A stretch of 64,000 bases of DNA from contig CAZZBB010000060.1 of the NCBI GenBank assembly GCA_964652195.1, positions 43,347 to 107,346 of the forward strand, read 5' to 3'. Within the stretch, counting starts at the first letter, position 1. The number at the start of each line of letters is the position of its first letter. The notes beneath the pieces were generated by a model, which saw nothing but the letters and a program-made list of their open reading frames with translations, was not told the origin of the DNA and made no database searches. This stretch comes from MSPOR6 sp964652195. GTDB taxonomy: Bacteria; Poribacteria; WGA-4E; WGA-3G. Position numbers and translations under genes: made by a program. Positions 7,988 through 16,497 of the stretch are shown in pieces.

Positions 7988-8053
7988 TTTACGATAATAA
8001 AGATTTTCTTATTATCGTTTAGACCCCTTTACGATAATAAGGATTACTTTATT
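7988..8053 (-). promoter_or_regulatory. Operator-like repeat array upstream of the Fic gene
   Basis: TTTACGATAATAA occurs at 7988-8000 and again at 8028-8040, with its near-perfect inverse TTATTATCGTTTA at 8009-8021 and a half site TTTATTATA at 8048-8056. Spacing is about 20 bases centre to centre, roughly two helical turns. The array sits just before the ATG of a Fic protein carrying its own winged helix, which makes it a natural autoregulatory operator (inference). Confidence 0.6.
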
Positions 8054-8116
8054 ATACCTCAATAAATATAAATCATATCTCTAAATCGCGGTTTTCAAGG
8101 AAAAGAGTTGTTTTCG

Positions 8117-8153
8117 TCTGAATCGCGGATTACACGGATTACGCGGAGAAGAG
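8117..8153 (+). repeat. Dispersed repeat (GCGGATTACACGGATTACGCGG type)
   Basis: The block TCTGAATCGCGGATTACACG followed by GATTACGCGG recurs as its reverse complement at 15750-15779 and 61990-62040. It contains two GCGGATTAC-like tandem half units. All copies are intergenic. Confidence 0.65.
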
Positions 8154-8193
8154 GATTAGTGCTGTGTCAAGTATTTTCTGATGGCACTAAAAA

Positions 8194-8257
8194 GTCGGGA
8201 ATTGGAGTTCCCTTCTACAATACAAACATTCTGTAGGAGCGATCTCCGAATCGCGAC
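8194..8257. repeat. REP-like imperfect palindrome
   Basis: The left arm GTCGGGAATTGGAGTTCCC...TACA is an imperfect 26-base inverse of the right arm TGTAGGAGCGATCTCCGAAT...CGAC. It shares its halves with 17661-17726 (in swapped order) and 1409-1479. It lies between the Fic operator and the hsdM promoter. Confidence 0.65.
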
Positions 8258-8382
8258 CTACAAAATAGAACTTGACCAAGCATTAGTCCCAACCTATGCA
8301 ATAAAGGGTATTCAAGGGTTGTCAACAAAAGAGAAGGTATATCCAGCAGCTTGTCATATAGGGAGCTGGTTTTCATTTTACT

Positions 8383-8412
8383 CTGACAGAAAGCAGGACA
8401 TTCTGGTATAAT
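8383..8412 (+). promoter_or_regulatory. Predicted promoter of hsdM
   Basis: CTGACA (8383-8388), an 18-base spacer and a consensus TATAAT (8407-8412) lie about 85 bases upstream of the TTG start of hsdM. Confidence 0.5.
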
Positions 8413-8498
8413 TGAGATTAATACTGTCATAGACTTGTGATGGCAATGCTACGCGTAGTTTAGCAATCCCATAACACAGAACCGAAGGAGCAAGCCAA

Positions 8499-10130
8499 TT
8501 GCCAAAAAAGAACACTTCAACAGATCCCGTCCAAGCAACACTCCCTTTCCCAACTCAAGACGATGAACAATTAGATATATCCACATTGGAAACATGGTTA
8601 TTAGATGCCGCAAACACAATCCGCGGTGCAAGTGATGCCCCAAAATTCAAAGATTTCATCCTACCGCTCATTTTCTACAAACGCCTCTCCGATGTATTCG
8701 ATGATGAATTTTCTAAACAGATAGCAGAATTTGGCGATGAAGAATCAGCCAGAGAAATCATTGCCGTAGACCACGAGGACGCACTAAAAGCAGGACGTAA
8801 CCCAATCGTTCGGTTTTATATCCCGCAGCAGTATAGTTGGGAGAAACTCCGCAAACAACCTGCTGATGGACATCTGGGGGAGTTTGTCACCGAGGCGATG
8901 CGTGAAGTTGCACGGCTAAATCCACGGTTGGAAGGTGTACTTAATGTGCAAGATTTTAACGAAACACAAAGCGGACAACGCACACTTGATGAAGATAGGT
9001 TAGAAGCACTCATTGAGGTGCTAAGTCGACATCGGCTTGGACTGCAGAACACGGAACCGGACATCCTCGGTCGTGCTTATGAGTATCTGTTACGGAAATT
9101 CGCGGAAGGACAAGGACAAAGTGCTGGTGAGTTCTACACACCGAAAGAGGTCGGTTGGTTGATGGCGCGTCTCATCAACCCTGAACCTTACACAAAGATC
9201 TACGATCCAGCATGCGGGTCTGGTGGACTACTTATCAAAGGACGATTGCTATTTGAGCAGACACATCCTGATGAAAAGAGCCAAGCACCGAAAATCTACG
9301 GACAGGAACTAACACCGACAACCTACGCTATGGCAAAGATGAACGCCTTCCTACACGATTTCATCGGTGCGGACATTCAGATAGGTGATACTTTCCGCAA
9401 CCCCCGATTTCTTGCAAATAACGCTACGTTACAACGATTTGACTACGTGATGGCAAATCCGATGTGGAATCAGAAGGAATATGATGACGACTTTTATGAA
9501 AACGATAGTTGGCAACGATTTACTTCTGGCAAGCCACCGAGTTCATCTGCGGATTGGGCATGGGTGCAGCATATGTACGCTTCTTTGAAAGATAACGGTC
9601 GTGCAGCAATTGTGCTGGATACAGGAGCAGTTTCGCGCGGTTCCGGGAGTAAAAACACAAATCGCGAAAGAGACATCCGCAAAAAATTCGTTGAAGAAGA
9701 TCTAATTGAAGGTGTGATACTCCTACCCGAAAACCTGTTTTACAACACAACTGCCCCGGGAATTATCTTGCTGTTGAACCGCAGTAAACCCGAAGAACGT
9801 AAAGGTGAAATCTTACTCGTTAATCTCACGAACTATTTTGAGACTCAGAAACCGAAAAATGTCTTAACGGACGATGGGATTGATGCCGCAACTGAAGTTT
9901 ATAACGCATGGGAATCGCGTAAGAAATTTAGCCGTGTGATCACACTGGAAGATGCACAGAAAACAGATTACAACCTGAGTCCGTCGCAGTTTGTGGATGT
10001 GGGAGACACCATTGAACACCGACCTATGAACGACATTCTTGCAGACCTAACAGAAGCGCGCCTCACCCGAGAAAAAGCGGATAATGAATTGGAAGCGGTG
10101 TTGGCACAACTTGGATTGAATGGAACATAG
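8499..10130 (+). CDS. hsdM: Type I restriction-modification methyltransferase subunit HsdM
   Basis: 543 residues, usual for HsdM. The N-terminal helical HsdM_N domain (about 27-160, WLLDAANTIRGASDAPKFKD) is followed by an N6-adenine methyltransferase domain with SAM motif I DPACGSGGLL (about 236-245) and motif IV ANPMWNQ (about 319). Most adenine methyltransferases have NPP(F/Y/W); here it is NPMW, a variant I believe occurs in some HsdM lineages. The TTG start at 8499 has AAGGAG 8 bases upstream. It would methylate adenine with HsdS supplying specificity. Unusually, hsdS lies 750 bases downstream across two MITE-like elements and has its own promoter, and hsdR survives only as a stub (15000-15482). 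Confidence 0.93.
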   Translation: MPKKNTSTDPVQATLPFPTQDDEQLDISTLETWLLDAANTIRGASDAPKFKDFILPLIFYKRLSDVFDDEFSKQIAEFGDEESAREIIAVDHEDALKAGRNPIVRFYIPQQYSWEKLRKQPADGHLGEFVTEAMREVARLNPRLEGVLNVQDFNETQSGQRTLDEDRLEALIEVLSRHRLGLQNTEPDILGRAYEYLLRKFAEGQGQSAGEFYTPKEVGWLMARLINPEPYTKIYDPACGSGGLLIKGRLLFEQTHPDEKSQAPKIYGQELTPTTYAMAKMNAFLHDFIGADIQIGDTFRNPRFLANNATLQRFDYVMANPMWNQKEYDDDFYENDSWQRFTSGKPPSSSADWAWVQHMYASLKDNGRAAIVLDTGAVSRGSGSKNTNRERDIRKKFVEEDLIEGVILLPENLFYNTTAPGIILLLNRSKPEERKGEILLVNLTNYFETQKPKNVLTDDGIDAATEVYNAWESRKKFSRVITLEDAQKTDYNLSPSQFVDVGDTIEHRPMNDILADLTEARLTREKADNELEAVLAQLGLNGT

Positions 10131-10162
10131 ATAACCCAACCTATATGAGAGGCTCAGGGTTA

Positions 10163-10279
10163 TTTATAGTAAAGTTAATAATTAATGAGGTATTTCGACG
10201 TTGACGAAGACCACCCAACGTAGTGGCGAGCCCCCCCGCCCGTTGTGGAGTGTTTTATTAATTCCAAAGTTTACTATAG
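10163..10279 (+). mobile_element. MITE-like element, family A, copy 2
   Basis: Inverted ends TTTATAGTAAAGTTAATAAT and AATTCCAAAGTTTACTATAG enclose a GC-rich core (GGCGAGCCCCCCCGCC). End and core sequence match the reverse complement of 668-784. It begins about 30 bases after the hsdM stop. Confidence 0.75.
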
Positions 10280-10370
10280 GTTGGACAGTTTTAAGAATTA
10301 AACAAAGACTTGAAAGTCTATTCTTTATGTTTAGACACATCCCTCACTGCTGGTGTTTGGGATTTAATGT

Positions 10371-10486
10371 TATACCATTTCTGATATATCACAACTCTCT
10401 TTTGTAGCATAAACTTTTAGTTTGTGCTACACAACACTTCATCTATAGTAATTGCTAATGGAACAAAATTAATAGGAATGGTATTA
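10371..10486 (+). mobile_element. MITE-like element, family B, copy 1
   Basis: About 116 bases bounded by TATACCATTTCT and its inverse AGGAATGGTATTA. It is nearly identical to 62191-62306 through the interior (GTAGCATAAACTTTTAGTTTG...ATTGCTAATGGAACAAAA) and shares ends and centre with 20630-20745. It is non-coding. Confidence 0.8.
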
Positions 10487-10587
10487 GATAGCATTCACCA
10501 GACTGTTGTTTGATAAGAGCTTATTAATTGATGAGTTAAGCCACAACCTGAAACTTGCCGAAAAAGATTACTATTGACTAAATCGGC

Positions 10588-10662
10588 AGCACCAGCGGTG
10601 CGGAAGGTGTGTAGAAACGTAAATGCCATAAGTTTCCGAGCACCAGCGGTGCGAAAGGTGTA
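10588..10662. repeat. Pair of CACCAGCGGTG direct repeats
   Basis: AGCACCAGCGGTGCGGAAGG and AGCACCAGCGGTGCGAAAGG start 51 bases apart (10588 and 10639). Each contains the small palindrome GCACCAGCGGTGC. Confidence 0.6.
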
Positions 10663-10794
10663 TGTATACAGTTGTTAAAGAAATTACGAAAATTGTCCAA
10701 ACTATAGTATAGTTTTTCAGACGCAAAACATCAATGGGAGCGGTTCTTAAGGATCTTATTTTTATACACAAAGCATCGGATGAAAAGGAATTTC

Positions 10795-10824
10795 TTGACC
10801 AAATTGAATTTATTCCGCTATAAT
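10795..10824 (+). promoter_or_regulatory. Predicted promoter of hsdS
   Basis: TTGACC (10795-10800), an 18-base spacer and TATAAT (10819-10824) lie 54 bases before the hsdS ATG. This gives hsdS transcription of its own, separate from hsdM. Confidence 0.6.
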
Positions 10825-10878
10825 GATGGACGCAAATTATGAGTCCTAACATTTGCATGGGAACAAAGAAAGGTTGTT

Positions 10879-12114
10879 ATGGATGATATGAATATGCCAG
10901 AACATTGGGAAGTGATACCTTTAGAAAACGCGGTCAATATCTTTGATAAAAAGAGAATTCCACTCAATGAAAAACAAAGGCAAAAAAAGCAAGGAAATTA
11001 CCCTTACTGTGGAGCAAATGCAATCGTAGATCATGTAAATGATTATTTATTTGATGGTGAATATATTTTGTTAGCGGAGGATGGAGGGTATTGGGGTTCT
11101 TTAGAAAATTCTGCTTATTTGATGAGAGGAAAATTTTGGGTTAATAATCATGCCCATGTTTTACAAGCTAAACAAGGTCTATCAGATAATTACTTTTTGA
11201 TGTGTCAACTAAATTATCTTGATATTACACCATTTATCAGCGGCACAACTCGCGGAAAGTTGAATCAGGGAATGATGAAGCGGGTCCCATTAGCGCTTCC
11301 ACCACTCCCCGAACAACGCGCCATCGCCCACATCTTACATACAATCCAAGAAGCAAAATTCACCCGAAAACGCGAAATTGAATTAGAACGCGAACGAAAA
11401 GCAGCATTGATGGATTATCTCTTTACACACGGCACAAAGGGTGAACTCCGCAAGCAGACAGCAATCGGTGAGATTCCTGAGAGTTGGAAAATAGTGAAGT
11501 TGGGAGAAATTGCAGACATTGTTTATGGGGTTCAAGCAGCTGTAGCAAAACTTCTTGATGAATCAATAGGTCTTCCAATTTTGACAAACATAAACATTAC
11601 ATTAGAAGGAACTCTGGATTTAACAAAACTACGCTACTATGAATTACCGGAAAATAAAAGAGAAAAGTTGATCTTGCGAAAGGGTGACCTGCTGTTTAAC
11701 TGGAGAAGTGGAAGTCAACATCATGTAGGAAAAACTGCTTTATTTGATAAAGATGAAGAATATACTTTCTCTTCGTTTATTCTGCGTTTTCGTCTTTCTG
11801 ATCAAATAGACAATATCTTTGCTCTCAACTATTTTCATTATCTAAGAACAAAAAGGTTCTTTGAAAAGAAACGTTCTCAATCGTCAATCAATTCGGTCAT
11901 GAATGCAAGTCGAAGTGCGGACATTCCTATGTTAGTTCCATCAATTAATGAACAATTAAAAATTGGTGATACGCTGCAAAAATTAAATGTGAAAATAGCA
12001 GCTCTTGAACGAGAAGTTGAACTCATAGACGAACTCTTCCACGCCATGCTCGAAGAACTCATGACAGGGCAGCGATCTGCTGTGCCACTGATTGATACCA
12101 AATTGCTGAACTAA
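10879..12114 (+). CDS. hsdS: Type I restriction-modification specificity subunit HsdS
   Basis: 411 residues with the classical two-fold HsdS plan. The first target-recognition domain (about 1-145, EHWEVIPLENAVNIF) ends in the conserved PLPEQRAIAHIL junction and a long helix rich in Glu, Arg and Lys (about 160-185). The second domain opens with IPESWKIVKLGEIADIVYG and ends at SINEQLKIGDTLQKL and a C-terminal coiled coil. HsdS sets the bipartite DNA target for HsdM. The start is ATG 10879 after a weak GAAAGG. It appears intact, so modification may persist although no intact hsdR is in the window. Confidence 0.93.
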   Translation: MDDMNMPEHWEVIPLENAVNIFDKKRIPLNEKQRQKKQGNYPYCGANAIVDHVNDYLFDGEYILLAEDGGYWGSLENSAYLMRGKFWVNNHAHVLQAKQGLSDNYFLMCQLNYLDITPFISGTTRGKLNQGMMKRVPLALPPLPEQRAIAHILHTIQEAKFTRKREIELERERKAALMDYLFTHGTKGELRKQTAIGEIPESWKIVKLGEIADIVYGVQAAVAKLLDESIGLPILTNINITLEGTLDLTKLRYYELPENKREKLILRKGDLLFNWRSGSQHHVGKTALFDKDEEYTFSSFILRFRLSDQIDNIFALNYFHYLRTKRFFEKKRSQSSINSVMNASRSADIPMLVPSINEQLKIGDTLQKLNVKIAALEREVELIDELFHAMLEELMTGQRSAVPLIDTKLLN

Positions 12115-12301
12115 CAGATGTCATTGACAACAAACGCTATTTGCGTTAAAACAATTATCACATAACAACTGGTTTTCTACTTCCACTTTCGCAAGTGAAG
12201 TGTCAGGCAAGGAGCATCTGGCATCCTGAAAATCCTAAAATCCCGCAAATTCTGATTCTGAAAACTAAAACTGAAAGCCTCTGGTGGGATGTTGTAACCG
12301 G

Positions 12302-12330
12302 TTGCGATCTTGGTTGTGATATGCTAAAAT
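12302..12330 (+). promoter_or_regulatory. Predicted promoter of the AAA ATPase remnant
   Basis: TTGCGA (12302-12307), a 17-base spacer and TAAAAT (12325-12330) lie about 78 bases before the likely ATG at 12408. Confidence 0.4.
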
Positions 12331-12407
12331 TCCACACAGGATTTTAGTAGACGACTCAATTAACAGCGGAACGTTTGAAATTAATTGAGGATGGGACAGA
12401 CAGAAAA

Positions 12408-13528
12408 ATGAGATGTTTTGAAACCCGCGGTCCTGTATATCCGGAGGACAACTACGTCGTTGCACGCACAGATGAACTTTCGGATTTTGTCAATCGGTTG
12501 GAAAAGGGTCGGTATATCGTCCTTTTCGCCCCACGGCAGACAGGAAAGACCACGTTCTTCCGCAGTGCGTTAGATAGGCTCACAGCCGAGGCGTATTTCC
12601 CAATTCAGATTGATTTTCAAGCGTCCAACAACCTTGAACCTTCCGAGTTTTATGAAGGCATTTACGACGATATTCGCGAGGAGATAGAAAATGTTTTTCA
12701 AAGACGCGGCAGCTTGCCTTCTGAGGCTTTAGAGCAACTTTTAGACAACACAAAACTCACCAACTATCTTTCTTTGCGAAGGTTTTTTAGGCGACTTTCA
12801 GATGTGCTGGAAAATCAGAAGGTTGTCCTGATCATTGACGAATTTGACGGTATCCCCCGAACGGTTGTAAGTGATTTTCTATATACACTCCGCCACATCT
12901 ACCTTTCCAGAAGACATCGATCCCCACATAGCGTCGGCATCGTCGGGGTCAAGAGTATTTCCCAGCTAAACTACGATCGTTCTATTTCTCCCTTCAACAT
13001 CCAGGATGAGTTCAAATTGCCCAATTTCACCCTTGATCAGGTGCACGAGCTGCTTTCGCAATACACAGAAGAAGTGGGGCAGCCCTTCGACCCCGCGGTT
13101 ATTGAATCTATTCACAAACAGACAGCTGGACAACCCGTACTCGTCAATCGATTCGCGCAGATCCTTACAGAGGAATTGGACATTGCCAAAAGTGAACCAA
13201 TCACACTGCAACACTTTTCAAAGGCACTTGTCCAACTTCTTCGCGAAGGACATACGAACATTGATCACCTGATAACCAATATCCGTAGGAATCGGCGGTT
13301 TGAGTCGCTCCTTATGAAAATCGCCTTTTATGATGAAGGCACAGAATTCAACCTTTACAATGAACTCATCAATGAACTCGCCACTTATGGTGTCATCGCC
13401 GAAGGGGAGGACGGTATGTGTGAAATTGTCAATCCGATTTATCACTATGCATCATGCGGGAATTCAAACCAATAGTGAATGGATTGGAGCAGGAATATTT
13501 ACCAGAAGACAATGCAAGCTGGGAATAG
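12408..13528 (+). pseudogene. AAA-like ATPase, frameshifted and truncated at the C-terminus
   Basis: The N-terminal 345 residues are an intact AAA-like ATPase: RGPVYPEDNYVVART, Walker A APRQTGKTTFF, Walker B VVLIIDEFDG, and a lid region with NRFAQILTEEL. At about 13446 one base appears to be missing in a TATCACTATTGC-type sequence, so the open frame stops at 13475 (YHYASCGNSNQ). In the other frame the family sequence continues as CIMREFKPIVNGLEQEYLPE up to a stop at 13526-13528, where it meets a HicA fragment. The usual C-terminal nuclease-like domain is absent. ATG 12408 matches the family start (RCFETRGP) better than TTG 12375. Confidence 0.75.
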
Positions 13529-13596
13529 ATGTTCCAAAGGGCACACTCAAAAGTGTTCTGAAACAAGCGGGACTCAAGGTTGAAGTGATAAACTGA
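13523..13596 (+). pseudogene. HicA toxin C-terminal stub
   Basis: The frame ending with TGA at 13594-13596 reads VPKGTLKSVLKQAGLKVEV, matching the C-terminal strand-helix of HicA mRNA interferases (LPKGTLRSILRQAG). The catalytic His region is missing; the sequence before it belongs to the ATPase remnant. The TGA overlaps an ATG (TGATG), the classical hicA-hicB junction, which supports the assignment. Confidence 0.65.
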
Positions 13597-13607
13597 TGTA
13601 ATATGTT

Positions 13608-14975
13608 GTGATTTATGAAAAGGGGGACAGCAGTTATGGTGCTTATGTTCCCGATCTCCCAGGATGCATCGCTGTAGGTGATACACTGAAAGAAGTCGAA
13701 ACATTAATTCAAGAAGCTATCGAATTTCATATTGAAGGATTACAAGAGGACGGTGACGATGTTCCACAACCCTCTATAAACATCCCTGTTCAGTATGATA
13801 TTCCATATCTTGGTAAACACAAAGTCATTGAAAACTATGTATATAACGATGATCCTGCTCTCTTTACTTGTAAGAACTCTGCGGGACAACTCCACCTTGT
13901 TGCTGTTGGTAAAAACGATATACAAAAAACCTGGCTCCGTGTTGGAATCTCTAATGAACGGTTTAATTATATCCGCACTGGTGGATTAGAACTTCGTAGT
14001 GCTTTCACCGATGCTGGGTATGGTTCTCTGCTACAGGTAAGAGTACCATACGACGATTCTATAGAACCTTCACTGAAGGTCCTCCATCCCAATGAAATCC
14101 CTGAGGACCTGCTCCCGCTTCCAGGCGAACGACTCGGACTAAAAACCGAAACACTTCCTGCACTTAGCAATGCACAAGAAATAGCTTCATCCAGTGCTCG
14201 AGAACTTCTGAATTTTGCCTTCAATTTTGGTGGAATTTTCAGAACAGAAGCACCGATCGACTCTTTAGGCAATATTCTAACCGGATTACAACAAGTAATT
14301 AACAGAATCGGTGCAAAATGTGTTAATTCAACATCTAAAAAGATACCTGAAGACATCAAAAGCAGTATGGGGATCTCGCTATTAGAAGTTGGTGCAGGTT
14401 CATTTGAGATTCAACTTGCATCGACAGAGTATGTTGGTATATTGAAAGAGTCTGATCTTGGAAATGCAATTAATGACTTTCTGAAAATTCTTAATTCTGG
14501 ATGTAACCAAGACCAACTGAAACCACTCATGGAGCACTTCGGACCAAGAATAGCAAAGGAATACACTGAGTTTCTCAAACCACTCAGCGAATCCGCAATA
14601 GATACCAGATTCACGTGGACATCGCCACATCCTGACCGCGGTGGAACAGCCCAACTATCTAAGTCTCAAATGGTAAAAACCATTGATATTCTTGAGAAGA
14701 TTCAAGAAAAAACATTAAAAACAATAAGAATCCCCGGTACATTAGTTGGTATTTCTCTCAGATCCAAATCATTTGAGATAGAAACGTCTAATGATAACTA
14801 TTATGAAAGAGATTTCTTTAAAGGAAAGATCACGGATGAAGTTTTAGAGACTGAAATCGTAAAGAACGCTGCAGTAAACAAGCAATATACTGCAGAAATA
14901 CAAGGTTTCGCTGAAATTGGTGAGACAAAAGATGAAACCAATATTAAGTTCCGACTACTTAGTCTCAGTCAGTAA
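13608..14975 (+). CDS. HicB-like antitoxin domain fused to a DUF6575-like region
   Basis: 455 residues. Residues 1-58 (YEKGDSSYGAYVPDLPGCIA, VETLIQEAIEFHIEGL) are the HicB partial RNase H-like antitoxin fold. From about 64 the protein resembles DUF6575 proteins (IPYLGKHKVIENYVYNDDPALFT...), followed by about 300 residues of mixed alpha/beta sequence I do not recognise. The original hicB ATG at 13596 is followed at once by TAA (13599-13601) and then YVVIYEKG in frame, so the natural start is broken and translation would need GTG 13608. The frame stays open for 455 codons, so it may be a real fusion or a recent deletion product. The toxin partner is reduced to a stub. Confidence 0.65.
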   Translation: MIYEKGDSSYGAYVPDLPGCIAVGDTLKEVETLIQEAIEFHIEGLQEDGDDVPQPSINIPVQYDIPYLGKHKVIENYVYNDDPALFTCKNSAGQLHLVAVGKNDIQKTWLRVGISNERFNYIRTGGLELRSAFTDAGYGSLLQVRVPYDDSIEPSLKVLHPNEIPEDLLPLPGERLGLKTETLPALSNAQEIASSSARELLNFAFNFGGIFRTEAPIDSLGNILTGLQQVINRIGAKCVNSTSKKIPEDIKSSMGISLLEVGAGSFEIQLASTEYVGILKESDLGNAINDFLKILNSGCNQDQLKPLMEHFGPRIAKEYTEFLKPLSESAIDTRFTWTSPHPDRGGTAQLSKSQMVKTIDILEKIQEKTLKTIRIPGTLVGISLRSKSFEIETSNDNYYERDFFKGKITDEVLETEIVKNAAVNKQYTAEIQGFAEIGETKDETNIKFRLLSLSQ

Positions 14976-14999
14976 TCTTACTGCAACTTAGATACAGAT

Positions 15000-15482
15000 A
15001 TGTCTGAACGTTCCGTAGTCCAAGACCCACTCCTCAAATACACCAACGAAATCGGCAGGACACAGGTCACCCGATCAGAAGCCATGCAGATGCGTGGAGG
15101 AAATACTTCCGCACTTTATTTTCAAGACACATTAAAATCACAACTCCTAAAACTCAACAATGGAATCATAGACGACGCCAATTGTGCCGACGTGATACGC
15201 ATACTCAACTTGCTGAAACCCACACTTGAAGGCAATCAAGAAGCACTCAACTACATTCGACAGAACGCCAACACACAATTCGGAAAAGGCAGACTATTCG
15301 AACGACTGATAAGAGCATATCTGCTTGAAGACCCATCTACAACAAACGATTTTCAGAGGTATATCTATAGGGAGAAGAGGAATAAAGAATGGGAAGTCTT
15401 ACAACATCCTTTGAAAAGTGTTAGCAACGATTACAAGAACCTTGACAAACCCAGGTCAACTATAGTAGAAGAGACAGTGTAG
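15000..15482 (+). pseudogene. hsdR N-terminal stub joined to a fragment of another restriction helicase
   Basis: Residues 1-86 (SERSVVQDPLLKYTNEIG, LLKLNNGIIDDANCAD, LLKPTLEGNQEALNYIR) look like the N-terminus of type I restriction subunit HsdR. HsdR would continue with the nuclease domain (VPEENRERN...). Instead, from about 88 it reads NTQFGKGRLFERLIRAYLLEDP, resembling the N-terminus of type ISP-like restriction helicases, then runs into unrelated sequence and a stop. Neither the nuclease nor the helicase motors are present. It is a deletion chimera rather than a functional R subunit. Confidence 0.65.
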
Positions 15483-15699
15483 AATACAGTTTATAGGTAT
15501 ATAAAATTTCAATCGTTTTCATCTTCTCGATGGTCAGGATTTTGTTCCTTTTTGCTATTGAGCCGTAAGAATTTACACCTTGCTTCTTTAATTCTTCCTG
15601 CCTCCGTCTCACATCAATACAATATTTGTGAATATCGTTATCAAAACGGGCGTTAACTAATCGCTTTGCTTCTCTGACTTCTTCAATAATATCGTTCAT
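15460..15699 (-). CDS. Small hypothetical protein, probably frameshifted near its C-terminus
   Basis: 79 residues as read: an amphipathic charged N-terminus (NDIIEEVREAKRLVNARFDN, VRRRQEELKKQG) without membrane segment. After QGV the reading changes character (NSYGSIAKRNK, then YTYKLYSTLSLLL). Restoring one A in the GTAAATTC run gives the continuation KFLRLNSKKEQNPDHREDEND and a stop at 15511-15509, a plausible charged tail, so a one-base deletion is likely. Family not recognised. The size and position beside restriction and HicAB remnants suggest a small antitoxin-like protein, which is speculation. Confidence 0.5.
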   Translation of the reverse strand: MNDIIEEVREAKRLVNARFDNDIHKYCIDVRRRQEELKKQGVNSYGSIAKRNKILTIEKMKTIEILYTYKLYSTLSLLL

Positions 15700-15749
15700 G
15701 ATTCAATCTCCAATAGTTGTTATAGCATTCACGCAACCTATCCCCAACC

Positions 15750-15779
15750 GTGTAATCCGTGTAATCCGCGATTCAGACA
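15750..15779 (-). repeat. Dispersed repeat (GCGGATTAC type), reverse orientation
   Basis: GTGTAATCCGTGTAATCCGC followed by GATTCAGACA is the reverse complement of 8117-8153 and nearly the same as part of 61990-62040. Confidence 0.65.
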
Positions 15780-16110
15780 TCCAAGAAACCATCATTCCCC
15801 CAAATCATTTACCTTATACCAAACCCCTCTTCTCCGTGAAATCCATGATTCAGATCCACCATATATACAAATCCCCTTAAAATAAATTGAAGAAACATAA
15901 AACAACAAACATCACATATATATAAAAGAGTTGACATAAGACTAAACATACGTTACAATAACAAGAAGAGAATAAGTACAATACTCATGCTAATACCTAA
16001 CTAAGTAAGTCAATATGATTAATGAAAACATATACACATTTATACAAATAAAAAACAGAAACAGCAAAACTTACAAATCTCTGTATTGGAGAATCATCTG
16101 AAAAGAAAAA

Positions 16111-16234
16111 AGACACAAAATCACACAATTGGAGAATTCTTATAAGTCTAAAAAAACACCGATGAACACAGACTGCTACAGGGCGGACAGCCATTTTTGG
16201 AATGACACACAATGTGTCAAAAAGTGTAACATTT
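16111..16234 (+). repeat. Dispersed repeat family C, copy 2
   Basis: AGACACAAAATCACAC, a GAGAATTCTTATAAG block and TGACACACAATGTGTCA followed by AAAAGTGTAAC match copies at 1088-1220 (reverse) and 62951-63086 in order and spacing. Confidence 0.6.
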
Positions 16235-16497
16235 TTAACATTTATATAAATTATTTATTACTATTGTAAATAGGTAAAATGAAGATAATTTGCAGAAAAT
16301 TCACCCTTAATAAGTTCGTACAATTTCTGTCCGATGTAAAGTTAAATGGGAAATCTGCTATAAATGATGTATACCGTAGGTTGGCTTGAGGAACGTATCC
16401 TTCAAACAAGATTCTGTACAAAAACTTAAACATCCTAAACACAATACGTGCTATAATTCCAGATGAAATTATAACACAATCGATAAAGGAAACATAG

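Larger units (their letters stand above)
10131..10878. other. Repeat-filled gap between hsdM and hsdS
   Basis: About 750 bases with no gene. It contains a family A MITE (10163-10279), a family B MITE (10371-10486), a pair of CACCAGCGGTG repeats (10588-10662) and a promoter (10795-10824). hsdM and hsdS are normally adjacent or overlapping, so this gap looks like accumulated insertions. Confidence 0.6.
15700..16497. other. AT-rich intergenic region with dispersed repeats
   Basis: About 800 bases without a convincing gene. It holds the GCGGATTAC-type repeat (15750-15779, complement), an AT-rich stretch at about 15880-15960 that resembles 62048-62160, the family C repeat (16111-16234), and a GTAGGTTGG...TTGAGGAACG block (16374-16400) shared with 63725-63805. 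A TATAAT at 16452-16457 could serve the peptidase gene. Confidence 0.55.

Noticed and set aside
15698..15880. A 60-codon plus-strand frame
   Set aside because: It reads through the GCGGATTAC-type dispersed repeat, has no ribosome-binding site and no protein-like composition.
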